Below are positions 17,110 to 26,428 of a DNA stretch of 64,000 bases, in pieces (position 1 is the stretch's first letter; each line of letters begins with the position of its first letter). The notes beneath the pieces are model-generated. The model did no database searches and had not been told where the DNA came from. It saw only the letters and a program-made list of their open reading frames with translations. The translations under genes were made by a program, and so were the position numbers. Source of the DNA: Parabacteroides goldsteinii DSM 19448 = WAL 12034 (GTDB taxonomy: Bacteria; Bacteroidota; Bacteroidia; Bacteroidales; Tannerellaceae); assembly GCF_000969835.1 (NCBI RefSeq), contig NZ_KQ033912.1, positions 3,123,373 through 3,187,372 of the forward strand, in the 5' to 3' direction.

Positions 17110-19422
17110 CTAATAAGAAATCTTAACCCCCGCAAAATAACTTCTCGGTGCGGCCGGTCCGTAGATGTAGGCGGAGTCGCGTTTGCGTCCCTGGTCGAAG
17201 TCGGACTGGTAGGCTTCGAAGATATTCTGTACACCGGCGTTTACTTCCAGGTTGATGTCTTTGTAGATGTGGAAGTCGTATGCCAGCTTGATGTTCATGT
17301 CGAAGAAGTCCGGTGTTTTGACCGCCTTGTCTATCGGGATATAGCCGGCCAGGTGCTGTACCAGCATGCTTCCGGTATAAGTACCCGACAAAGCTGCCGT
17401 GAAATGTTTCAGCGGAGTCAGCGTCGAGGTGAAGTAACCGTAGGTATTGGGAGTGCGGAACATCTTCCGTTCTGTCGGGACATTCTCGTTATCGCTCCAT
17501 TTCTCCGGTTCGTTGTAACGGCTGCGCTGCAAGGTGATGCCTGCCTGTAAGGACAGCCAGGAGGAGAGAACGCTTTTTCCTTCGAGCGTCAGTCCCATCA
17601 CTTTGGCTCCCGAACCGTTACGGCGTTCTTTGATGATATTACCCTGCTCGTCTTTACCGATGTCCTCCAACACAAAGACATCGCTCAGGCTGGTGTAGAA
17701 TCCTTCAATCAGGAAATTTGTCTGGATTCCGTTCTTGAAACGGTGATAGAAGTCGACTGATGTGCTGAGACTCTGCGATTTCTCTTCTTTCAGGTCTTTT
17801 GCTCGTTGTATCATCGCAATTTCACCACCTACGGCAGAGATGTGCATATCCTCGTCGAAAGCCTGCGGCGCACGGAAGCCGCTGGAGTAACTGGCACGGA
17901 TATTGATATCCTCCGTCGGATTGAAACGTACATTGGCACGCGGACTGAATATCACATTATCTATCATATTATGTTTATCCATACGTGCTCCGACCAGGAA
18001 ACTCCACATTTTGTTTTTCCATTCGTTTTGCAGAAAAAGGCTTTCGATATGGACTTTCTGGTTCGTATAGCGGTTATAGCCTATCATTTCATCTTTCAGA
18101 TGGTCGTAATTGTATTCCAGTCCGGCTGTCAGGTCCAACGGCATAAACAGGAACTTGTCGAAGCTATAGGCATACTGTGTTCCCGCCATAAAAGTGAGGT
18201 CGGTAGTCTTGCCGTAGGCATTCGGGTCTTGTGCTGTACCATAATAACTGTCGCGGTCGGTGTTCTGGGCTGAAGTGAAGACGCTGAGCCTATGTTTGTA
18301 ATCGGAAGAGAAAAGGTCGAACTTCAGGCCCCCGCCGTCGATGGAATGCTCCAGTTGTTCAGCAATATCCGCTTCATGGGGCGGACGGTCCAGCAGGTTA
18401 CCGCCACGGCGGTATTCGTTCATGTGATGATATTCGAATGTCAGCTTGCTGTAAGTGCTTGTTTTCAGGTAGGAACGGAATCCGACCGTCTGGTTTTTAA
18501 GTTTCGGCAGTTCGGTATAACCGTCGCCGTCATGGTCGTAGCCGGAACGATGGCGGTTCTGACCGAAGATGTACATGCCGGCTTTACTGTTGTCCGTCAC
18601 CAGCGAAGCGTTCAAAGTCGTGTTGTTATCAAAAGCCGAACTTCCTCCGATAGAAGAAATCGTATGCGTCAGTTCTCCGGAATTGCGCAATGGCTCTTTA
18701 GTAATGATATTGATGGTCCCCGCAATGGCAGAAGAGCCGAATAAGGCCGAACCGCCGCCGCGCATCACTTCGACACGGTCAATCATATTCGCCGGAATCT
18801 GTTCCAGTCCGTATACCCCCGAAAGGGCGCTGAAGATTGGGCGCGAGTCGATTAAGATTTGTGTGTAAGGCCCGTCCAGCCCATTGATACGAACCTGTTG
18901 GAAACCACAATTCTGGCAGTTTGTCTCAACACGTACGCCTGGTTGGAAATTCAGTCCCTGCGCCAGATTTACCGCATTGGTCGTTTTAAATAGCTTCGAG
19001 TCGATGACATTGACCAGGGTGGGAGCCAGGCGCCGCGAAGTCTCGCTCCGGTTTGCCGAGACGACAACGCCGTCCAGGGCAATCCGGTCTTCTTCCAGCT
19101 CGACGTTTATTTCCTGTGTTTTCCCTTTTACCAGGGTTACTTCGCGGGTTACGGTTTTGTATCCGAGATATTTGAATTCAAGTGTAAACTTGCCCTCGGG
19201 CAGGTTTTTCAGGAAATAATGACCGGAATTGTCCGTCGTGGTCCCTATGGTCGTCCCTTTCAGCATAACGGTGATGAAAGGCAGGTGTTCGCCTGTCTCT
19301 TTGTCCAGTACATGTCCGAATACATTGGCATCCGAAGCATTCATTTTCTCGTCGTCTCCTGTTGCCCGTGCAACCGTAACGGCACAGCAAAGGCATAGTA
19401 TAAGTGTTATAATCTTATTCAT
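17110..19422 (-). CDS. TonB-dependent outer membrane receptor with plug-domain CxxC, possible metal receptor
   Basis: The 770-residue receptor starts at 19422 (MNKIITLILCLCC signal peptide); the longer frame from 19488 only adds a non-signal leader. Order: carboxypeptidase-regulatory-like domain (GHVLDKETGEHLPFITVMLKG, residues 36-56), plug domain (residues ~120-230, with QVRINGLDGPYTQILIDSR and VEVMRGGGSALFGSSAIAG), then a beta-barrel ending in a short aromatic C-terminus (AGVKISY). The plug has Cys169 and Cys172 in NCQNCGF, which could coordinate a metal. The upstream gene encodes a His-rich membrane protein. Together these suggest a transition-metal substrate, which is inference; vitamin or siderophore uptake is possible. 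Confidence 0.88.
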   Translation of the reverse strand: MNKIITLILCLCCAVTVARATGDDEKMNASDANVFGHVLDKETGEHLPFITVMLKGTTIGTTTDNSGHYFLKNLPEGKFTLEFKYLGYKTVTREVTLVKGKTQEINVELEEDRIALDGVVVSANRSETSRRLAPTLVNVIDSKLFKTTNAVNLAQGLNFQPGVRVETNCQNCGFQQVRINGLDGPYTQILIDSRPIFSALSGVYGLEQIPANMIDRVEVMRGGGSALFGSSAIAGTINIITKEPLRNSGELTHTISSIGGSSAFDNNTTLNASLVTDNSKAGMYIFGQNRHRSGYDHDGDGYTELPKLKNQTVGFRSYLKTSTYSKLTFEYHHMNEYRRGGNLLDRPPHEADIAEQLEHSIDGGGLKFDLFSSDYKHRLSVFTSAQNTDRDSYYGTAQDPNAYGKTTDLTFMAGTQYAYSFDKFLFMPLDLTAGLEYNYDHLKDEMIGYNRYTNQKVHIESLFLQNEWKNKMWSFLVGARMDKHNMIDNVIFSPRANVRFNPTEDINIRASYSSGFRAPQAFDEDMHISAVGGEIAMIQRAKDLKEEKSQSLSTSVDFYHRFKNGIQTNFLIEGFYTSLSDVFVLEDIGKDEQGNIIKERRNGSGAKVMGLTLEGKSVLSSWLSLQAGITLQRSRYNEPEKWSDNENVPTERKMFRTPNTYGYFTSTLTPLKHFTAALSGTYTGSMLVQHLAGYIPIDKAVKTPDFFDMNIKLAYDFHIYKDINLEVNAGVQNIFEAYQSDFDQGRKRDSAYIYGPAAPRSYFAGVKISY

Positions 19423-19504
19423 TTTAATTTGTTCTGATAAATAGGTAATACAAGGGATGTACCTGTTTGAACACAGGTATCCTAACAAAAAAAGTCCGTA
19501 TGTA

Positions 19505-19858
19505 TCAGATTACAGGAGGGGCACGAAGAGATAACTTTCCCCGTACAGGGAGTAGGTAATCCGGGTAGACCGGATTGTTTCTGAGTATAAATAATGTAGT
19601 AAGAAAAGCGGCAAGCAGAATCGAAACAAACGCAGCTCCGCTGATTTGAATCGTAGAAAGCTGGTGAAGTAACTGGAACTCCGCGTAACCATGTTCATGG
19701 TCCGGTTGGCCGTCGTCCGTTTTATGGTAAGGGTGCGAATGGACTATCGTTACCCCGTTCACGATATGGACGTGGGTAAACGCAATCAGGCATCCCAGAT
19801 ACGCAATAAACAGTGCGGGGAGCGCTATACGCAGATATTTCCTGAACTTCTCCATCAC
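19505..19858 (-). CDS. Small His-rich two-helix membrane protein
   Basis: The 117-residue protein has hydrophobic helices at about 11-28 and 72-92. The loop between them holds eight histidines (HVH, HSHPYH, HEH, H65) plus Asp/Glu, a pattern suited to binding Zn, Cu or Ni in the periplasm. It is encoded 82 bp upstream of the CxxC TonB receptor on the same strand and probably shares its transcript. I do not recognise a named family; the metal role is inferred. A TATATTTG box at 19874-19867 sits only 8 bp before the start, implying a nearly leaderless message or a different promoter. Confidence 0.7.
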   Translation of the reverse strand: MMEKFRKYLRIALPALFIAYLGCLIAFTHVHIVNGVTIVHSHPYHKTDDGQPDHEHGYAEFQLLHQLSTIQISGAAFVSILLAAFLTTLFILRNNPVYPDYLLPVRGKLSLRAPPVI

Positions 19859-19866
19859 CTTGTTGC

Positions 19867-19874
19867 AAATATAA
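19867..19874 (-). promoter_or_regulatory. -7-like box before the His-rich gene
   Basis: TATATTTG on the minus strand fits the consensus, with a TTG at 19900-19898, 23 bp upstream. Its closeness to the start codon makes the assignment uncertain. Confidence 0.4.
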
Positions 19875-19922
19875 GGTATTATACGGTATAAAATGGCAAG
19901 TCTGGTATTAAATCTGTATTAA

Positions 19923-19940
19923 ATACCTACTACTAGGTAT
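19923..19940. promoter_or_regulatory. 18-bp palindrome, possible operator of the metal-receptor pair
   Basis: ATACCTA-N4-TAGGTAT is perfect over both 7-bp arms. It lies 65 bp upstream of the His-rich gene, and related GGTATT/AATACC half-sites recur at 19876-19921. This layout suggests a repressor site, perhaps metal-responsive. It could instead be a hairpin downstream of the nitroreductase gene that ends at 19975. Confidence 0.4.
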
Positions 19941-19974
19941 GAAAACAGGAGCCTCTCCCCGTTTGAAAGATAGA

Positions 19975-20703
19975 TTAAATCCTATGATAAACTTCGTTGA
20001 ACGGCACTCTGCATCGTTCTCCCCAGATGCCTCTGTTACCTTTTCGGATGCCACATGGAATGACCATATTTATCCCGGCACCGTGCGGTAATTTCAATAG
20101 TTTTTTGATTTGTGTACTGTCGAAACCCTCTAAAGGGCAAGTGTCGTATCCTTCATTTGCCATGGCAATCATAAATGTCTGGGCAGCCAGTGCACAGGAT
20201 TTATGAACGACGACGCGCATGTCGCTTTCGGAAACTTCACGTACCATAGGGCGGAAGAGGCCGATGCTTTTAGCCAGTACAACCCTTAATAATCCCAGCA
20301 AACCGAAGAACCTGGCATAAAGGAACGGCATTACTTTCCCATAATATAATTCTCTGTCTTTGATACGCTTCTCCTGGCGTTCCTCAGGACTGTTTCGCAG
20401 GATATTCCCTTTCTCGAATTCGAGAACGAATTTTGCCCGTTTCTTATATAAGTCCTGACGGGTAACGAAAATAACTATTTCCGGAGCGGTGGAGGCTGCT
20501 GTCTGCCCTAGACAAGCCTTCGAAATCTTTGCTAATAATTCGGGTTCTGTAATTTGATAGAATTCCCATAATTGCATATTCGAACTGTTGGGAGCCAGCG
20601 TTGCCAGTTCCAGACATTGTTTGACCTTTTCCGGGTCTATCGGTTTTTCTTTATCATATACCCGCACGGAACGGCGGAACTGCAAGACTTCTGCTAAATT
20701 CAT
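19975..20703 (-). CDS. Nitroreductase family protein
   Basis: The 242-residue flavin oxidoreductase begins with the family's typical LAEVLQFRRSVRVYDKEKPI, where Arg-rich FRRSVR contacts FMN. It continues with LATLAPNSSNMQLWEFYQI and ends with IPCGIRKGNRGIWGERCRVP. A moderately long middle insert (about residues 85-150) makes it longer than the minimal ~200-aa family members. It reduces a nitro or quinone substrate with NAD(P)H; the natural substrate cannot be told. Cytosolic, single gene, divergent from the DUF362 gene across 253 bp in which I recognise no operator. Confidence 0.9.
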   Translation of the reverse strand: MNLAEVLQFRRSVRVYDKEKPIDPEKVKQCLELATLAPNSSNMQLWEFYQITEPELLAKISKACLGQTAASTAPEIVIFVTRQDLYKKRAKFVLEFEKGNILRNSPEERQEKRIKDRELYYGKVMPFLYARFFGLLGLLRVVLAKSIGLFRPMVREVSESDMRVVVHKSCALAAQTFMIAMANEGYDTCPLEGFDSTQIKKLLKLPHGAGINMVIPCGIRKGNRGIWGERCRVPFNEVYHRI

Positions 20704-20956
20704 TTTTTGATTCTGTTTAATTAAATAACTTCTTTCTTATCTGATAGATGGTCGCTTAAAAGCAACTCTATAATTATAACAAAATTGTGAGTTAATTGTA
20801 TTATTGAGTTATAAAGAATTCGGTAAAAGTAAATACTTTCTTGTTTGCTACCAATACCTGTGGAAAGCGATTTGTTGTACTAATAACTGTCAAAAGGGGA
20901 GATGCACCGGAGAAAATCAATACCTTAGCAGGCTGAAGACTTAATAATGTAATGCC

Positions 20957-22111
20957 ATGAAAAGAAGAAACTTTTTTCGTTCGTTAGCCCTTGGAGGGGC
21001 GAGTGTCGCTTTTTCTCCCATCGTGAAGGCTGCTCCTTCAGCACAGGCGGTCAAAGAGAAGCCGGCAACCAATATAAAGGATGCCCTTGCCATTCCCCGG
21101 AATGAGAACTCCATGCCGGGCAAATATCCCGGGAAAGTGGTGAAAGCGACTCACCCCGGTTGTATTGTCGACGGGCAACCGTCGGAGGAAGCCGCTTATG
21201 AAATGCTCCGGAACTGCCTGTTGAACCTGACGGGGAAAGAAAATCTGAAAGAGGCTTGGCTGCAATTTGTCGGTCCCGATGATGTAATCGGACTGAAAGT
21301 GAATCCGATTGCCGGGAAGCTGCTGTCTACTTCGCACGCCCTGACACAATCTATTATTAACCAGTTGGAAGAGGCCGGCATCTCCCGGAAAAACATCGTT
21401 ATCTGGGACAGGCGGGAGGCAGACCTGAAAGAGTCCGGCTTTACCCCGGAGAATTACCCCGATATCCGCATCATCGGTACGGAATACACTGATGAGAATG
21501 GCAGCTATATCAATGCCGAAGGAAAGTTTTACGGGGAAGAACGGATTGACAAGGAGCACTATTACTTTGTTGATTTGGAGGGCGAGTATGATGCCTATAC
21601 CATGCCGTTCATGATTAATGGCGGAAAATATTCTTACTTCACAAAGATATGTACGGAGATGGTGACGAAAATCATCAATGTCCCAGTGCTGAAGAATGCG
21701 GGAACGACGATTACTTCCTGTATGAAGAACCTGGCTTTTGGCTCTATTACCAATACGGCGCGGCTTCACGGCCCGATGTGGCACGACACCTGCGCTTCGG
21801 CTTGTGCCTTTCCTCCTTTGCGTGATAAGGTGGTATTGAATATTACCGACGGTATGATTGGCTGTTTCGATGGCGGGCCGGCTGCCAATCCGCAGTTTAT
21901 CTGTCATTACAATACGATTCTGGCGGGAAGCGACCCGGTGGCAGTCGACCGCATCGGTTATGATATGGTGATTGCCAAACGTATCGAAGAAGGCGTGCAG
22001 GAGGAAGAGAAAGCCGGGGCACGTGCCTTTATGGATATGGCACAGGAGTTCAAGCTGGGAGTGGCCGATAAGGAAAAGATAGAACTGGTCGAAATAGATT
22101 TGCAGGCATGA
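20957..22111 (+). CDS. Tat-exported DUF362 protein
   Basis: The 384-residue protein starts with a twin-arginine type signal (MKRRNFFRSLALGGASVAFS). The body has DUF362 features: VIGLKVNPIAG, KNIVIWDRREADLKESGF, IINVPVLKNAGTTITSCMKNLAFGSI, and C-terminal GSDPVAVDRIGYDMV. DUF362 proteins are often linked to iron-sulfur or redox proteins, but this one has no ferredoxin CxxCxxC set. The signal implies export of a folded protein. It overlaps the DUF6599 gene by 4 bp, so the two products probably act together. Substrate unknown. Confidence 0.88.
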   Translation: MKRRNFFRSLALGGASVAFSPIVKAAPSAQAVKEKPATNIKDALAIPRNENSMPGKYPGKVVKATHPGCIVDGQPSEEAAYEMLRNCLLNLTGKENLKEAWLQFVGPDDVIGLKVNPIAGKLLSTSHALTQSIINQLEEAGISRKNIVIWDRREADLKESGFTPENYPDIRIIGTEYTDENGSYINAEGKFYGEERIDKEHYYFVDLEGEYDAYTMPFMINGGKYSYFTKICTEMVTKIINVPVLKNAGTTITSCMKNLAFGSITNTARLHGPMWHDTCASACAFPPLRDKVVLNITDGMIGCFDGGPAANPQFICHYNTILAGSDPVAVDRIGYDMVIAKRIEEGVQEEEKAGARAFMDMAQEFKLGVADKEKIELVEIDLQA

Positions 22112-22872
22112 AACACGTTATACAATGGTTGGTACTTTTGACGTTTATCCCTGTTTTCCTGGTGGCACAGGAGGTTAAGGTGAAAAGGGAGCGCGAATTT
22201 ACCGGTTCCGGCCTTTATGGTTTTATGAACGGGGGAGCGGAACAGTTCCTCGAATACGGCGTCAGTAAGCTGGTAGCCCGCGATGTCGTTTACGAAGGGC
22301 AGGAATATACGGTTGAGATTTATGATATGCCAACGCCGGAGGACGCGTTCGGTATTTATTCGCTCCATGTGTTCAGATGCCAGCGGGCGGATACTTTAGG
22401 GTGTATCGATTGTCTGTCGCCTTACCAGTTGCAGGCTGTGGCTGGGAATAAATATGTGTCGGTCGTTTTTCCTTCCGGTTCGGCAGCGGCAAAAAGTAAG
22501 GCGGACGCGGTAATTCGTTATTATCTGCCGATGGATGGCAAGGATAATCCGGCCTTCCCGGAACAACTGGAAGGATTGTCTCCTTATTCGGGCAAAGTTA
22601 AATTTTTCCGGGGGCCTATCGGCATATCCGGGGTCAGCACTTCGCTGATGCATTATCTGGAAGGTGTTGCTTATACAGGTGTCTGGTTTGTGGCCGACAA
22701 ACCTTCGAAGAGCTATCGTGCCCTGGTTTGTGTCAAGGAAAAGGGCGAGATAGATAAGTTAAAAGAAAAAGTCCCTGCCTCCGATATTATCCGGAGTGGG
22801 AACGATTTCATTTATCTAACCGGTAAGGAACAGGAGAAGCAGCATGAAGAAAATGGGGATTTCGGGTTCTGA
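22108..22872 (+). CDS. DUF6599-family exported protein
   Basis: The 254-residue protein has a signal peptide (MKHVIQWLVLLTFIPVFLVAQ). The conserved GLYGFMNGGAEQFLEYGVSKL and YDMPTPEDAFGIYS segments are typical of DUF6599. No lipobox or membrane anchor is seen after the signal, so it is probably periplasmic. Translational coupling to the Tat-exported DUF362 gene is clear from the ATGA overlap. Function unknown. Confidence 0.82.
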   Translation: MKHVIQWLVLLTFIPVFLVAQEVKVKREREFTGSGLYGFMNGGAEQFLEYGVSKLVARDVVYEGQEYTVEIYDMPTPEDAFGIYSLHVFRCQRADTLGCIDCLSPYQLQAVAGNKYVSVVFPSGSAAAKSKADAVIRYYLPMDGKDNPAFPEQLEGLSPYSGKVKFFRGPIGISGVSTSLMHYLEGVAYTGVWFVADKPSKSYRALVCVKEKGEIDKLKEKVPASDIIRSGNDFIYLTGKEQEKQHEENGDFGF

Positions 22873-22935
22873 ATAAGTTTTCATCATGCCTCCCTTGTTC
22901 AGCGTTACGGATGGCTTTCAGACGACGGTGTGCAG

Positions 22936-24126
22936 TTATCTCTTCCTTTTCCGCATCTTCTTCTTAATCCAGAAATAATAACCCGTTATGGCGAAGACTG
23001 CACCGAGGAAGGAGACCAGGCAACTCAGTATCTTCGTCGTCATGCCACCCCAGGTGCCGGCATGCACGGAATATATCCAGCCTCTTATCTTTCCTGATTT
23101 AGGCAGGTCTTTGTATAACTGGATATCGGTGATTTGGCCCGTTGCCGCATCGAATGTGTAACGGTCGCTACCCCGGGTGTTGCCGTATCGGGCGGTGGAG
23201 ACGGAAGCTGAACCGTCCTGGATGGTGATGGAGTTGTATGCCGGATAGCGGTGCTGCAAATCCGATAGAACGCCGGCCCATACCGTATAATCCGTTCTTT
23301 TCTGTTGCCTTTCTTTTCTTTCAGAAGAACCGGAACGTTCCGGATGACCGCCTCTCTCCCCGCGACTTCTTTCACCCGGCTTTTTATCTTCGGGCTGTTC
23401 CTGTTTGGCCGAAGGGGCCGGAGCATGTGCCTGCGGCTGGGTTGTCTCTACGCCGAAAGCCGTATAGAACGCATCCCGGTACCAACCGAACGACCAGGTC
23501 AGCCCGGTGAGTGTCAGGACGAGCAGAAGCAGGGTGGAGTAAAAGCCTCCCGCCACATGCAGGTCGTAGAAGAAACGGTACCAGCCGGCGTTCGCCTTTA
23601 TTTTCAGGCGGTTTTTCAAGGCCTTCCTGTTACGGGGATACCAGATGACAAGGCCGCTTATCAGAATGATGGCCAGTACGAGTGTGGAGTATCCCACAAG
23701 CGCTTTCCCCAGTGAAAAGCTGCCGTCGCGTTTATAGGAGTCGAGCAGCCAGCGGTGGAGGCGCATCATCTGCATGAAGAAACCCTGTCCGTCATTGATG
23801 CCGGTGACTTCTGCGGTGTAGGGGTCGATGAAGGCGGCGGCCTTTTTGCCCGGCAGCACCAGTTGGTAGGTACGTTTCGGGTCGGGAGTGACGCGGATGC
23901 CGTTTATCTTAATGGAGTCGGGGAGTTGCCGCCGGGCTGATTCTATCAATGCGGCCGGCAGGAGCGGTTCGCCCTTCACCTCTTTTACGAAGTAGTGGGA
24001 AGGGTGGCAGAGTTCCTGTATCTCCGTTTCAAATACCAGTATTGCCCCTGTCAGGCAGACAATGGCGATGATGATACCGAAGGGTATGGATAACCATAGA
24101 TGTATTTTAGCAAAGAGTTTTCTCAT
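22936..24126 (-). CDS. PepSY-associated inner membrane protein (XusC-like)
   Basis: The 396-residue protein has four predicted helices: near 12-35, 140-165, 190-215 and 365-388. A periplasmic PepSY-type region lies between the first two (HYFVKEVKGEPLLPAALIE), plus conserved LHRWLLD and FYDLHVAGGFYS histidine segments of the PepSY-TM family. A charged low-complexity insert spans about 240-285. In the XusABC system of Bacteroides the PepSY protein is the inner-membrane partner, thought to help reduce or release iron from the siderophore. Last gene of the operon, overlapping the esterase gene by 4 bp. Confidence 0.87.
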   Translation of the reverse strand: MRKLFAKIHLWLSIPFGIIIAIVCLTGAILVFETEIQELCHPSHYFVKEVKGEPLLPAALIESARRQLPDSIKINGIRVTPDPKRTYQLVLPGKKAAAFIDPYTAEVTGINDGQGFFMQMMRLHRWLLDSYKRDGSFSLGKALVGYSTLVLAIILISGLVIWYPRNRKALKNRLKIKANAGWYRFFYDLHVAGGFYSTLLLLVLTLTGLTWSFGWYRDAFYTAFGVETTQPQAHAPAPSAKQEQPEDKKPGERSRGERGGHPERSGSSERKERQQKRTDYTVWAGVLSDLQHRYPAYNSITIQDGSASVSTARYGNTRGSDRYTFDAATGQITDIQLYKDLPKSGKIRGWIYSVHAGTWGGMTTKILSCLVSFLGAVFAITGYYFWIKKKMRKRKR

Positions 24127-24953
24127 TTTCCGAATAATTGTTTTATCCCGTCGTATATACCTGGAATGGCGACTGTTCCGTGGTTCTCTTCGGGGAATGA
24201 TTTATGAAAGAAACGCAGGTTTTTCGCCTGCGGCAATACCTCTGTGAGGAGGTGGTTTACTTTGTTGAGGTGGATGTCCACCCGGTCGGTCCGTTTCTTC
24301 GAAGCGACGCCGATGTACAGGCTTTTACCCGTGAAGTTTTTCCCTTCAACCCATGCGGCTGCTTCCTGCGATAGCTTGCCCTGGTCCCACCACAGGCTCG
24401 GGTCGACGGCCAGATAGGTGTCGAACAGCTCCGTATGGCGGAGGAAGGTGTTCAGGGTGAACAGTCCCGCGTAGGAATGGCCTATCAGCATATTCTTTCC
24501 GTTCGTCCGGCAGGTGCTGTCGATAACGCCGCGGAGCTCTTCGGTCAGGAAGCGGCTGAATGTTTCGCTTCCGCCGCCCTGGGGAGTCGCATCCGGGGCA
24601 ATCCGGCCGTCCCGTCCCGCTGCCGAGGCTGTCGGCGTCAGGTCGCGTGTCCGGTTGACGTTGAGCACGCCGATGATGATGCTTTCCGGGAGGTATTTGC
24701 CTCTGACGGTTGTAAATGTCCGGCTGATTCCTACCAGCGAATGAAAGAAAGCGTCTCCGTCGAGCAGATAGATGACCGGATATCTTTTCGTTGTATCCTG
24801 CTCATAGCCGGAGGGAAGGTGTATCCAGTAGTTCCGTTCCTCGTTTAATACGGCAGAGTGGAGAGACTGTTTCTTGCCTATACAAATATCCTCCTGGCTC
24901 CGCATGGTTAGCGGGAGCAGGAGGAGTATAAGAAAGATATACATGCGAATCAT
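24123..24953 (-). CDS. Exported alpha/beta-hydrolase esterase, possible siderophore esterase
   Basis: The 276-residue protein has a signal peptide (residues 1-19, ending LTMRSQ). The esterase D/IroE-like fold shows YPVIYLLDGDAFFHSL, nucleophile elbow GHSYAG (Ser160), Asp184 in AVDPSLWWD as acid or oxyanion neighbour, and His258 in EENHGTV. IroE and Fes enzymes of this fold hydrolyse trilactone catechol siderophores. It lies between the XusB-like and XusC-like genes and overlaps the latter, so hydrolysis of an imported ferric siderophore in the periplasm is a reasonable inference. A feruloyl- or acetyl-ester hydrolase would look similar. Confidence 0.82.
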   Translation of the reverse strand: MIRMYIFLILLLLPLTMRSQEDICIGKKQSLHSAVLNEERNYWIHLPSGYEQDTTKRYPVIYLLDGDAFFHSLVGISRTFTTVRGKYLPESIIIGVLNVNRTRDLTPTASAAGRDGRIAPDATPQGGGSETFSRFLTEELRGVIDSTCRTNGKNMLIGHSYAGLFTLNTFLRHTELFDTYLAVDPSLWWDQGKLSQEAAAWVEGKNFTGKSLYIGVASKKRTDRVDIHLNKVNHLLTEVLPQAKNLRFFHKSFPEENHGTVAIPGIYDGIKQLFGK

Positions 24954-24969
24954 CTTTCGTTGTTATTGT

Positions 24970-26382
24970 TTACTGTGCAGCCGTCAGTTTACCGACACCG
25001 CTCACCTGTGTAGCTTCGATTGTCAGACCTTTGGTTGCCGTGGCAGTTGCCGGGTCGATTTTGTAGATAGCCGGGTTGCCGCCGCCTTCGTTGAAGGTAA
25101 CGGTTACGTAGGCGTTGCCTTTTTCAACATACGGTTCGTTGCTGAAGCCGGAAATCTGGTCGGTTGAAGGAAGACCTGTTACGTATGTCAGCTTCTTGTC
25201 TCCGGCCTTGAAGATAGCCAACTGGTTGGCTACATAGCCTGTTTCTGTGAGAGGTCTGTCGTACATCAGCAACATGAAATAGTCGTCTGCGATATGCCAG
25301 CTACGGAGGAAAGAGTTACCGTTGGTCAGGGCTTCCAGGTTGCAGTAGTAATCGTCGAACTCAGTGCTTCCGCTGGGGATACGAACGACACCGGCGGGCA
25401 GCGTTGTCTTTTGGCGGGCATCGGTCATCGTCTTTGCGAAGCTCGGCGAGAATACATATACGTCACCGTTGTCGGCTGCCCAGATCATTTGGTAATACTG
25501 GGATTTGTTACGGCCTGCGGCATAACTGATTTTGTCTGTTTTGATAAGTTTCTTGCTGGTCATGGTTGCATCGTCGAAGATGGCTACCCAGCATTCGTTC
25601 GGGAATTGTGTCCACTGCAATTCGTCTTTCTTGTAAGCACTGCTGTTGGAACCGCCCGATTCTTTCTTCACCAGGTCTTCATTGCCCGGCAATACCCATT
25701 TGCCGTTCTGGTCTTTTGTACCGTACTGGCTCAGACCCATCGGAACGGCGGCTGTGTAAATCTTGTTGTTATGTTCCAGCATACCGGACAGGGTTACGTA
25801 TTCACCGTTGCCCAGGAAGTTTTCAGACAAATAGGCTTTGTTCTGCGTATCGTTGGTGGTGAATGTTTCGGCTGCCGGGTCCAGGTAAGAAAGCAGGAAT
25901 ACTTTCGGAGTGTAACCGTTTTCGTCGTTCCATTCCGTAGGACCGTCACCGGTAGAAGAGGTCATGATATATTTGTCGTAGATACCATAGGTGGTAAAAC
26001 GCTTTACATTGAATTCGGCAGAACGTTTCTTCAGTTCGCCGCTGGCATCCATGATATACGAGCGGGTTCCGCCGGCTTCTCCCTGGTGGTATGTCAGGGC
26101 GTAGAGATATTGTTCCTTGAAGAATACCCAGTAGGTTGCACCGTCGTTCACAATACCGTTGTTGATGGTCGTAACGGTACCTTCGTCCAACGATTCGGCA
26201 TTGACCAGCACATTGGTTGTATTTCCGGAAGCCGTTACAGAGGCTGCGATTACGTATTCTGCGTTGTTGTCATCATCACCGCCATCACCACCGCCGGTAG
26301 ATGGGTCGTCGTCACACGCAGTCAGTGTCAGTCCGGCCATTGCAGTAGCGAAAAGGCCTGTTAAAAAGAAATTCTTCTTCAT
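24970..26382 (-). CDS. DUF4374 surface lipoprotein (XusB-like)
   Basis: The 470-residue lipoprotein has a lipobox ending at Cys23 (LTLTAC) followed by [16 protein letters not shown], a strongly acidic/Gly linker typical of Bacteroidetes surface-exported lipoproteins. The body is a predicted beta-propeller (repeats such as [31 protein letters not shown]) of the DUF4374 family. XusB of Bacteroides thetaiotaomicron, a surface lipoprotein that captures catecholate xenosiderophores for the XusA receptor, belongs to this type. The gene lies 46 bp downstream of the TonB receptor gene, matching the XusAB order. Confidence 0.87.
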   Translation of the reverse strand: MKKNFFLTGLFATAMAGLTLTACDDDPSTGGGDGGDDDNNAEYVIAASVTASGNTTNVLVNAESLDEGTVTTINNGIVNDGATYWVFFKEQYLYALTYHQGEAGGTRSYIMDASGELKKRSAEFNVKRFTTYGIYDKYIMTSSTGDGPTEWNDENGYTPKVFLLSYLDPAAETFTTNDTQNKAYLSENFLGNGEYVTLSGMLEHNNKIYTAAVPMGLSQYGTKDQNGKWVLPGNEDLVKKESGGSNSSAYKKDELQWTQFPNECWVAIFDDATMTSKKLIKTDKISYAAGRNKSQYYQMIWAADNGDVYVFSPSFAKTMTDARQKTTLPAGVVRIPSGSTEFDDYYCNLEALTNGNSFLRSWHIADDYFMLLMYDRPLTETGYVANQLAIFKAGDKKLTYVTGLPSTDQISGFSNEPYVEKGNAYVTVTFNEGGGNPAIYKIDPATATATKGLTIEATQVSGVGKLTAAQ

Positions 26383-26428
26383 CTTGTCTTGTTTTAATAT
26401 TGTTTATTACTATTTATTTTTAGAAAGA

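Noticed and set aside
25294..26364. 356-codon plus-strand frame inside the DUF4374 gene
   Set aside because: Antisense shadow; the minus strand carries a full lipoprotein with lipobox and family match.
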